Shown piece after piece: positions 53,661 to 62,157 of a DNA stretch of 64,000 bases. The stretch covers positions 310,001-374,000 of the forward strand of contig JAPFFF010000042.1 of assembly GCA_039105265.1 (NCBI GenBank). Reading direction: 5' to 3'. The DNA comes from Tritrichomonas musculus (lineage: Eukaryota > Parabasalia > Tritrichomonadida > Tritrichomonadidae). The position numbers and the translations under genes are program-made. How positions within the stretch are numbered: the stretch's first letter is position 1; every line of letters begins with the position of its first letter. The notes under the pieces are model-generated. The model was given only the letters and a program-made list of their open reading frames with translations. It ran no database searches and was not told the DNA's origin.

Positions 53661-53939
53661 AAAAAATATTTTTTTCAAAAAAGTTGAAACAACTCGTTAG
53701 TCCTAAAATCAGGACTTTATTAGCGAGTATGACAAACATCTTTTTGAACCCAAATTGTTGAGTGAAAATAGGGGGGTCAAGTATGGGGATACTTAAGAAA
53801 TTGTTGGACAACTTTTTGAGTCAAAAAAGGGCTAAAATGAGGTGTTTGAGACCAAAAAAGTGCCCAAAATAAGGTGTTTTCAAAGGGTTTGTCAGGAGTT
53901 TGGGACGAAGTCCTAAAATCATGACAAACATATACTACT
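53661..53939 (-). repeat. Polinton right terminal inverted repeat
   Basis: Reverse complement of 35970-36248, with no difference that I can find. Confidence 0.93.
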
Positions 53940-53944
53940 TAATA

Positions 53945-55191
53945 TATTTTACTTATTGACAGATAATAAATTTAAATTATTAATTATGTTATATTTAATG
54001 CGCTAGAAAACAAGATATTACTATAAAAAATGATGACTTTTGAATTCAAATGCTGATCGTAATAGGCAAATTATTAACTTTGAATAATTATGTTATAACT
54101 TTTCTATAAAAAGCATTTTATTAATCATTTATATCATAAAATATATCATATATTTGCTTTTTGGTTGGTATAAATTGGATTTTATTGCCTAATAAAGTTG
54201 GACTTAGCTATTGTAAATAAAATTAGATATGAAATTTTTTTGATGATTTGATGAAATGAAGCTCCAAAACATAAAATATCCTATTGAATATTGATAATCA
54301 TCATTAGAAATTTATATTTTTTAAAAAATTAACTTAAATAAGTAAATCATATTTCTATTACGAAAAATGTAGCGCACCAAATTCAGTGAAATTTAGCCAT
54401 CAGAAAATGCATATATAATAAAGATGATTTTATCAATATTTCAAAAATTTGTTATGAAATTGGAGAGAAAAGAAAGATTTGAAATTGAGAGGAAATCATG
54501 TAAAGTTCTCAATTCTGATTTTAAAAAACATAAATTTCTCATTTAAAACAATAATTATAATAAATCTAATAGATCAAAAATTTTATTATATTTGTGCTTA
54601 ATAAAAATTCAAACAATAAATATAAAATATTCAAAATCAATCGTTTTTCGAAATCAAAATTTTGAAAAAATTATAAACGGTTTAGTGTCTACCGTTCTGA
54701 AGTGAATATTAAAAAATCTTTAAAAAATCGTTTTTTTTCCTTACTGAACAACATTTGTTAAAAAATATTTTATCCATTTTATAGTATATCCAAGCGATAA
54801 TTTAAAAATTAGGAAATATTAAAATAATGTTGATGTTATAAAATAATTTTTATTATAATATTATCAAAGCTTAAGTTCAATAAAATTGATAAAAACCTGT
54901 ATATAGATTTATATTAATATGAAATGCGATTATATATAACTTTTATTAAAAAATAATGAATATTCATCGAGAAAACATAGTTTTGTCCTCAAAACGCAGT
55001 TTTTTCCACCAACTATATTTCCAAAAAAATAAAACGGTTACTATTTTATTTCCAAAAAATTCTAATCTATTTCCGAAACAGCTGTAATAAGCAATAATTC
55101 AAAGATAGGAATTCAAAAAGTATCTCCTATTAAAATATTTAATTTGTTTTAAAACATTTTTTTCTCACTCAAAATTACTTATTTTTTATAA
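53945..55191. other. gene-free AT-rich stretch
   Basis: No gene or clear element. Poly-T/A tracts near 54728 and 55010-55060. The last ~50 bases before 55192 (ttttttctcactcaaaattac) may be the promoter of the next gene. Confidence 0.5.
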
Positions 55192-57567
55192 ATGGAAAGC
55201 AACCAAAATCAAGGACACTTAATTATGTTTTTTAATATTCCTTACAATTATAATCCTAAAGATTTTTTCCATTTTGCATTACAATTCGGAGAAATTTCAG
55301 AATACTTGTCTTCGATTGATAAACAAGGTATATGCTTTGCAACTTTTTTTGATATGAGATGCGCAAAACGAGCTGTTGCTGAAACAAATATCAAATCAAA
55401 TGTTTTTTGTGTAAATTATTCATATTCATTTTTTCCAATGAACAAAGTTTCCTCCAAAATTTGGATTAGTTACAAAGATAATCGATTGACTAAATTATGC
55501 GAAATTATAGATATTGTAAAACAATTTGGAGATATTCAACAATCAATTTTAATTTCACCTCAAAAGGCTGAAATAACGTTTTTTGATTCGCGTTCCAGTG
55601 ACAAAGCTTGTAATTCTGAAATCGATGATTTGAATATAATATTAATTCTAAATGATGCTCAAAGGTATCAAAGTTCAAATAATTATTTTTATTATTCCAA
55701 CATAATTTCAAATGAAAATCAAAATTCTTCAAAAATCAAAAGTTTAACTAAATCTCTTTCATTAACTCAAGAAGAAAATAGAAAATTAAAAAGAAATGAA
55801 AAATATAGATATAAGTACAGCAATCTTTGTGGACAAATGAAAAACAAAAAATTTGGAAAGAATAATAGTAATAGAAATAGAACAAAAGAAAATTTTAAAA
55901 ACTTGCAGCCAAACAACCGCAACATTCAGCAGCAACCAAACTTCAACAACACTCAGCAGCAGCCGAACTTCAACAACACTCAGCAGCACCCGAACTTCGA
56001 CAACACTCAGCAGCAACCAAACTTCAACAACACTCAGCAGCACCCGAACTTCGACAACATTCAGCAGCAACCAAACTTCAACAACATTCAGCAGCAGCCG
56101 AACTTCGACAACATTCAGCAGCAACCAAACTTCGACAACACTCAGCAGCAGCCAAACTTCAATAATCATCAAAATATAGACCATGACCTCATGGCTGAAT
56201 TGATTGAATTATATAAATATGAACCTCATGCTAGAAAACCAAGCGAAAAAATGCTGGAATATTGCTTGGCTTCTTATTTTTACAGCGCAAAAGGATATAG
56301 ATATTCTTTACAGTCATTTCCATTCCCTGCTGTGTCAACTCTATATAAGCATTTCGGTGTTGAAATGAAAAAAATGAATGAATATATATGTGATATAAAA
56401 TATGTGACTTTTTTACTAGAATCATTCATTGAAATTTTTGGAGTTGAAAAGCACACACCAGTTATTATCGCTGGTGATGCAACTGCTGCATGCGCTGATC
56501 CTATGTTCAAAGACATCCATGGAAATTGTTATTTATATTTATATCAACTTCAGCCTTTTTTGTCATGCTATCCTGTTTTTCCAATGAATATAAGAGTCAA
56601 TTTTTGCGGAAATTTCCATGAGCAAAATCTTGATGATATGAAAAAAATATTGGATTGTTTGGATGATCTTCAATTGGATTGTCTGGCAATAGCTACTGAT
56701 GATGATTCTGGTAACACAAAGTATCATATTCAATCATTTAATAAATTATATCCAATTTTTGATGAACATGGAAATGTTGTGGCCAAACCGCAAAAAGGTC
56801 ATCCTATTCTTGATCTACCACATGTTCTCAAAATGCAAAGGGCAAGGTTCTTTAGACAAGATATGGCTCTTTCACCAGAGTCACCTATTATTAAGAAAGA
56901 TGTCATTCAAAGATATTTGTCAAGATGTTGCTTTGAAAAGCATAGTGAATCGATAAGATTCCATGATGATTATGGAATCGATTTTTTTTCGCCATTTTCT
57001 TTTTTGGAAATTATAAATTATGATGAAATATGTTTCTTTTCTTATTATTTGTTACCTTTTATATTATGGCAAACTTCGATTAGATATGTTAATCTATCTA
57101 TCAATAATAGAATAGTTTTGCTATCATTATCTCTAATGATTTTCAGTTATGAATATGACAATTTCAATCCTAAAAATGTGGAATTGGGTTTTTATGAAGA
57201 AAATGCTCAAAAATGTAAAATAATGAATTATTGGTGTAAGAATGATTTAATAAAATTTATAAATACAATTGTGGTAGATATTTATTCAATTAAAAAATAC
57301 TCAAAATTTCCAATTGGTCTTCAAAGATTGGCTACTGGAGTAGAAGAAAAAACATTCGCAAACGTACGAAAATATATGAATAATAGCATCAATAAAAAAT
57401 TATTTATAGAAATTTTGGTTCACAAAATAATGACAAATGAAATTAATGAAGAATTAGATTTGCATGGAAGCACAAATTATCATGATGAAGGCGGTGTGAA
57501 TATTTCAAATGAAATGGTTGAACATTTTGAAATCCCAGAAAATAATTTTGCCCTTCGGAGGTTTTAA
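55192..57567 (+). CDS. RRM / QQPNFNN-repeat / DDE-transposase-like fusion protein, 3' end cut by a MITE
   Basis: Two RNA-recognition-motif-like domains open the protein: IMFFNIPYNYNPKDFF with GICFATFFDMRCAKRAV (~11-62), and SKIWISYKDNRLTKL with AEITFFDSRSSDKA (~87-145). A basic linker (~190-240) and nine copies of a 9-residue repeat (~244-324) follow. The rest (~335-785) resembles a DDE-type transposase: VIIAGDATAACAD (Asp ~429), LAIATDDDSGNTKYH (Asp ~503) and ILDLPHVLKMQRARF (Asp ~541, the D-x-x-H-x-x-K-x-x-R signature of P/THAP9-related families). As it stands the frame ends ENNFALRRF, where the last residues come from a MITE at 57548. Without the MITE the frame continues at 57926. It may be a transposon that picked up RRMs or a domesticated transposase. 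Confidence 0.7.
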   Translation: MESNQNQGHLIMFFNIPYNYNPKDFFHFALQFGEISEYLSSIDKQGICFATFFDMRCAKRAVAETNIKSNVFCVNYSYSFFPMNKVSSKIWISYKDNRLTKLCEIIDIVKQFGDIQQSILISPQKAEITFFDSRSSDKACNSEIDDLNIILILNDAQRYQSSNNYFYYSNIISNENQNSSKIKSLTKSLSLTQEENRKLKRNEKYRYKYSNLCGQMKNKKFGKNNSNRNRTKENFKNLQPNNRNIQQQPNFNNTQQQPNFNNTQQHPNFDNTQQQPNFNNTQQHPNFDNIQQQPNFNNIQQQPNFDNIQQQPNFDNTQQQPNFNNHQNIDHDLMAELIELYKYEPHARKPSEKMLEYCLASYFYSAKGYRYSLQSFPFPAVSTLYKHFGVEMKKMNEYICDIKYVTFLLESFIEIFGVEKHTPVIIAGDATAACADPMFKDIHGNCYLYLYQLQPFLSCYPVFPMNIRVNFCGNFHEQNLDDMKKILDCLDDLQLDCLAIATDDDSGNTKYHIQSFNKLYPIFDEHGNVVAKPQKGHPILDLPHVLKMQRARFFRQDMALSPESPIIKKDVIQRYLSRCCFEKHSESIRFHDDYGIDFFSPFSFLEIINYDEICFFSYYLLPFILWQTSIRYVNLSINNRIVLLSLSLMIFSYEYDNFNPKNVELGFYEENAQKCKIMNYWCKNDLIKFINTIVVDIYSIKKYSKFPIGLQRLATGVEEKTFANVRKYMNNSINKKLFIEILVHKIMTNEINEELDLHGSTNYHDEGGVNISNEMVEHFEIPENNFALRRF
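55921..56165 (+). repeat. 27-bp coding minisatellite, nine units
   Basis: The unit encodes [TI]QQ[QH]PNF[ND]N. Units differ mainly at aac/gac (Asn/Asp), ac/at (Thr/Ile) and caa/cac/cag codons, in a mosaic that suggests unequal exchange between units. Confidence 0.95.
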
Positions 57568-57925
57568 AAATTACGTTCTGTTCAAACTTTTTCAATAAAA
57601 TAGACCAAGAAAAAAAATCAATTACGTTTTACGATTACGTCTACGTGAAAATAATTGGAATATGACTTTTTTAGAAAAAGTTAATAAAAAGTTATATTTG
57701 AAAAATAAAAATATTTATCTTTAAATATTTTATCCTTTCAAATTTGAGAGCTCTAGCTTAGAGGTTAAATTAATATAAGGTCAAAGCATTGAGTTCGAAA
57801 CTAAACCTCTTTGCTTTTTTTTATTTTTATATAAATTATGTAATTACGTTTCATTTCGGCAATTTTTACATTTTAATACGTCTTTTCATTGAATTTTATA
57901 AAATTCCAATTACGTCTGAAGGGTA
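57548..57925. mobile_element. 378-bp MITE (cccttcgga family), copy 2, inside a coding sequence
   Basis: Ends ttgcccttcggagg and tctgaagggta, flanked by the 9-bp repeat aaaataatt (57539-57547, 57926-57934). It is the reverse-orientation relative of 6229-6610, similar over its whole length. Near 57745-57815 its plus strand holds the tRNA-like phrase tagcttagaggttaa ... gagttcgaaac. Removing the element and one duplication restores an open host frame, so insertion is later than the gene. Confidence 0.85.
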
Positions 57926-57934
57926 AAAATAATT

Positions 57935-58137
57935 TGAAAGAAGAAATTCAATTATTAAGAAGATCATCATATGATAAAAATTTTCAAATTAAAAGTTCAA
58001 ATTTGCAATATCTTAAAAGTTTAATGATTAATCTCTCAATGGATCCTAATGCTAAAGATTTAATTCCTCATTCTGAATCACCAACAACTGGAAAGCAAGT
58101 CCTGATGAGATGGAACATACCAATGAATCATGATTAA
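57935..58137 (+). pseudogene. Displaced 3' end of the RRM-transposase-like gene
   Basis: After the MITE the original frame goes on as LKEEIQLLRRSSYDKNFQIK ... LSMDPNAKDLIPHSESPTT and ends RWNIPMNHD with TAA at 58135-58137. An ATG at 57889, inside the MITE, could in theory start a short peptide in this frame, but that is chance. The sequence between MITE and stop has no break, so the insertion is recent. Confidence 0.75.
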
Positions 58138-58384
58138 TAAAAAAATATTTATTTATTTATTTATATATAATTTTTTAGATTTATATTTTAAGATATGCGT
58201 ATATTTTTAATTTTTAATTTTTCAATAAAGTATTCAAAATTCAAAGTTGCAAAAATTGAATACATTGAAATATAAAAACACCTTTATCTTCTAAAAAAAT
58301 GCAAAAAATTCTTATTCGCATTATTTTTAAAATTAATATAGAATTATTCAATTAAATACTCAAAATGATGCAAAAATTATATAG

Positions 58385-60312
58385 TACACCCCGAGCTTAT
58401 TACATTTTCAAAAATAAAAATGTAATAAGAATTTTGTTTAAAAAAAAAAAGACGAGCTGCCAAACGAACTTATGACCCTAATTAAAAAATTATAAATAAG
58501 AGTATCTTGTTTAATTACAAATATATATATAAATAAAAAAATTATTTAAATTTATAATCTTATACTTATCATATATTTATAATTTTTGTTCGAAAAATCA
58601 AAGATTTTTTCCTTATTACAGTATTTCTCAAATCTTATTACATAAATTGAAAAAGCCCAAAATGTAAGAACATTAATTTTTTGGTTTTTAAACGATTAAA
58701 AATAATATATTTATTATTTAGAATATTCAAACATTTATATATATCAAAATAAATATAAAACATTATATTAAACCATTTTATGATAGGAATAAATGGACTT
58801 TTTTATTTCTTTAAAAATTGAAAGAAATTTATTATTATAAATATATAAATATTTTGGTTATTTATAGATATATAAGATTTTTTTTATGAAATTAATAATA
58901 ATATTGTATTATAATTATAGATATTATGATTATCTAAAGCAAAATGTTCGGTTGAATTAAAACGGAATTTGTCTTATTTTGTATCTTGATATTAATAATA
59001 AATGTTTTTATATATAATCTTAAATATATAAGTATATTGTGCAATTTAATTGTCGTGAGGACAAAAAGATAATGCAATATATCCAATATTTTTGTAAAAA
59101 ATACTCTATAAAATACTCTGAAAATATATTTAAAGTATTGAATCCTTAAAGCAAAGTACTCAAACCTTAAAGCAAAAAGTATTCAATTATTTGACAAATA
59201 AAATAATTTCAATACTCCTTAAAGCAGGAGTATTGAATTCTTATTACAAGAGACTATTGAAATTTCAGCCATATAAAACAAATTGAAAGGTCCTTATTAC
59301 AGCTCGTTATTTTTGGAAAACGTTAAGTTTTTTTTATTAATTTTGTTAACCAAATTTTAATATATATATATAAATATAAAGATAAACTTGTTAACCAAAA
59401 AACTAAAAAAAAAAACGTTTTTATTTTCATGAAATATGCTCTTTTTTGGCTTTTTGAATAAATGATATTTTGATGTAATAAGAGCCGTTTAAAATAGACT
59501 TTAGCTCGGGGTAAGCTTGTAAAATATACCCAAATGTAAAAAAAAGACCTGGTCTTGGTGATTCTTTCTGGTCTTTTGGCGATTTTAATAAATCTTTTAA
59601 AAAGTTATTTCTTATGAATTATTAAATAAAATGATTAAATGATATTTGATTAAATAATAATTCAATTTACGAATCAACATTCAATAAATTCAATGAATTT
59701 ATTTAATTACTCGGCTATATATATTCATAAAAATAAAAATACTATTAATATTTTAAATACATTTTATATCGGTATATATTTAAAATATAAATGAAAAAAA
59801 ATTATTTTTAATTGAAAAAATGCTTTTATTGATTTTATTATAATTTTATATCTTATTTTTTTTTTTATTTTATATATGATATTTTGAAAGCTTTACAAAT
59901 CACCATCGCCAAAAAAACCGTTTTGGTGATCTCCAAAATATATGTAAACTATTCAAAATTGAATGCTGTCTCCAAAAGCCCAAGACCTGGGCTTTTGGTG
60001 AAATCGGTTATTTGGCTTTTCATCGTCAATATAAATGTGCTTTTTATTATTATTTTATATGATATATTATACAAATCATACAATTATTTTGTAATATTCA
60101 AAAAATAACATTTTTTTACTGAGAAAATCTTATCGATTATTAATATGACTTTTGATAAAACTCATTTAATTCCTCTTTCAAATAATTCAATGGTTTATGA
60201 CAATAATAAATACTAAAAAAAAATTATTTGACAATAATATGGTTACATTTGGTGATTTTTAAAACCCAAAAAACGTTTATTTCACCAAATTTACAAGCTT
60301 ACTCGGGGTGTA
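58385..60312. mobile_element. Composite foldback element with tacaccccgag ends
   Basis: Outer ends tacaccccgag (58385) and ctcggggtgta (60312) are flanked by the 8-bp repeat ttatatag (58377-58384, 60313-60320). A third, internal end-like block, agctcggggtaagcttgtaaa, lies at about 59505-59525. It mirrors both the left end (accccgagct, plus tattaca/tgtaata further in) and the right end (tttacaagcttac), so the element is two foldbacks joined. The right half repeats ttggtgat / atcacca words and a hairpin caagacctgggcttttgg. No transposase; the frame at 59884-60108 is not credible. Confidence 0.72.
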
Positions 60313-60320
60313 TTATATAG

Positions 60321-61275
60321 ATTATATAGTCGGAATACCTATAAATATTCAAAGAATTTTTTTTTTCTGAGGAAAATTATTTTTATTCAAATTATTCAGA
60401 GTTTTTATCTCTTGACATATAAATCCGCAATTCTAAAAAAGGAAAATTTGACAGGGTAATTGACATACCTGATTTAAAAATATTCAAAAGTAAATAATAT
60501 AATGTATTGATGTTTGATCTAATGTTAAAATCAAAAAAATACATGTTTTTTATGAGGTATTTGAGACTAAATTACGATCATATATTTATCAAAAAGTTTA
60601 ATTGAAATTTCTGATATCAAAAGCTAGTTAAAAAAAATTCTGAAATCGATCTCCAGTATTAGTATATATTTCATTTATTGATATCAGAACGTGAATCAAT
60701 TATCGATCTCGAGAATCGGAAATTAACAAGCTTAAGTCAAAGCGAAGAATAAGCCAGCTGGCTGTAAGAATCGGTATCAAGCATTTTTTGATCAGTAAAC
60801 ATCTCTGTTTGAAAGATAATTGCTAACCTAAGTAACAATAATTGTTTCCCTTTTGAAATTAATTTTTTTACTTTTCATATAACATGCCAGAAAATTATGA
60901 TCAAATGTAAAAATTTGTCGACATGCTCTATGTATAAGATTTAACTTTTTAAAATCATATTTAGTATTGTTAAAGACACGTAAACATACGGTAAGACCTG
61001 AACGATTATTTTGAACTAAAAAATATTATACTGTAATAAAAAAATCAATTTTTCATGAGCTATGGTTTTGATTATCATAGGAGGAACACCGGAAGATCTA
61101 CATGATTTACAAGCGTTCATTATCGAAAAGATGATCGATTATCTTTGATCAAGGTCAAAATTTCGGGATTTTTCTTTTTAATTTCCATTGCAACAAACCA
61201 GTGTCAGAAATATGTATTATTATTTTTGTCATGGTGAAAAATTATATTTAAAGTGATAGCAATAAAATACAAAAT
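60321..61275. other. gene-free stretch
   Basis: No gene. GC rises a little at 60700-60800 and 61080-61150 (aggaacaccggaagatctac) without a readable frame or partner repeat. Confidence 0.45.
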
Positions 61276-61929
61276 TTATTTTTGTTCAAATGAATTATTT
61301 GAAATATTAATATAATCTTGTACTGAGTTAAAATCGAGATCTGTTTCGTCATCATCAGCATTATTAACACAATCAACAATTTCTGGATTTACTTTTGGTC
61401 CTATCCAATCAAATTCAATGGAGTCCATTAAAGAAAATGAACATAAAGTTTGAGAAAAATAAAAAAAAATATTAGGGTCTATTTTTTGTTGTTGCGATTG
61501 TTGAGCTTTAATATTAGGTGGAATTTGTCGCATCTGCTGTGGCTTTGCCATTTTCTGGTTCATTTGCTGCTGCATTTGTTGTGGCATTTGAGGTTGCGGT
61601 ATTTGACCAATATTAGTTGATCCCATTTGACTAATTTGCCCCATTTGATCAATTTGTTGCATAGGAGGGGGAGCTGCTTGCGGTGGCTGCTGGAATTGCT
61701 GAAGTTGATTTTGCTGTTGCATCATTCGCATGTGCGGCTGTGGTGGAGGTTGAGGAGCAGGATGCTTTTTATTTGTTCGTTTTCGTTGAGGTAAAGCTGC
61801 ATTTTGGGTTGCTGTAATAGGAACTGGAAATTCTTGTCCGGATCGCATTTGTGGAAAACCATAGGGAATCTGCATGTTCATTTGATGCACATCATTTATA
61901 TTTTGTTGTATTCCTCCAAAATTCTGCAT
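61276..61929 (-). CDS. Gln/Pro/Met-rich protein of unknown function
   Basis: About 217 residues from the ATG at 61929 (MQNFGGIQQNINDVHQMNMQ); the frame reaches 61944 only through a GTG, which I reject. The middle (~55-155) is low-complexity Q/P/M sequence with a basic patch PQRKRTNKKHPAP (~48-60) that could be a nuclear signal. The C-terminal ~55 residues are ordered and acidic (MDSIEFDWIGPKVNPEIVDC, then DDDETDLDFNSVQDYI). Such an arrangement, disordered Q-rich part plus short acidic conserved tail, is common in transcription cofactors; that role is a guess. It is read divergently from MCM6. Confidence 0.65.
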   Translation of the reverse strand: MQNFGGIQQNINDVHQMNMQIPYGFPQMRSGQEFPVPITATQNAALPQRKRTNKKHPAPQPPPQPHMRMMQQQNQLQQFQQPPQAAPPPMQQIDQMGQISQMGSTNIGQIPQPQMPQQMQQQMNQKMAKPQQMRQIPPNIKAQQSQQQKIDPNIFFYFSQTLCSFSLMDSIEFDWIGPKVNPEIVDCVNNADDDETDLDFNSVQDYINISNNSFEQK

Positions 61930-62157
61930 TTTTTTGAAAATCACTTTTTCTCACAATTAATTTCAAATGATATATATTTTTAAGTTTAAACTTGATTGAA
62001 GAATATTGAATACACGCTAATAAGATTATTCTTATACTTATATATACTTACCACAGCGTTTTAATAGTAAAATAATTATTTTAATTGCAAAATAAATAAT
62101 CAATCAAGAATGTTATTAATTACCTGAATTAGTAAACGGACATAATTAGATTTTATA
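61930..62157. promoter_or_regulatory. Shared divergent promoter region
   Basis: The 228 bp between the two start codons must hold both promoters. On the minus side gtgagaaaaagtgatttt lies within 30 bp of the ATG (the cactttttctcac phrase also seen before the kinase gene). On the MCM6 side the sequence is plain AT with no clear motif. Confidence 0.4.

Larger units (their letters stand above)
35970..53939. mobile_element. Maverick/Polinton, looks whole and young
   Basis: A 17,970-bp element whose ends begin AGTAGTATATG and are flanked by the 5-bp direct repeat taata (35965-35969, 53940-53944). It carries the defining set: DNA polymerase B, retrovirus-like integrase, packaging ATPase and double-jelly-roll capsid protein, plus a pVI-like protein, an HNH nuclease and a fibre-like protein. 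All named frames are open and I see no breaks. The two 279-bp terminal repeats read as identical, so the insertion is very recent on the scale of this genome. I did not recognise a maturation protease among the ORFs. GC content inside is visibly higher than in the flanks. The family assignment is secure; closest known relatives are the Mavericks of Trichomonas vaginalis. Confidence 0.95.

Noticed and set aside
55786-56184. Long frames on both strands over the QQPNFNN repeats
   Set aside because: Shadows of a 27-bp tandem repeat, which keeps other frames open.
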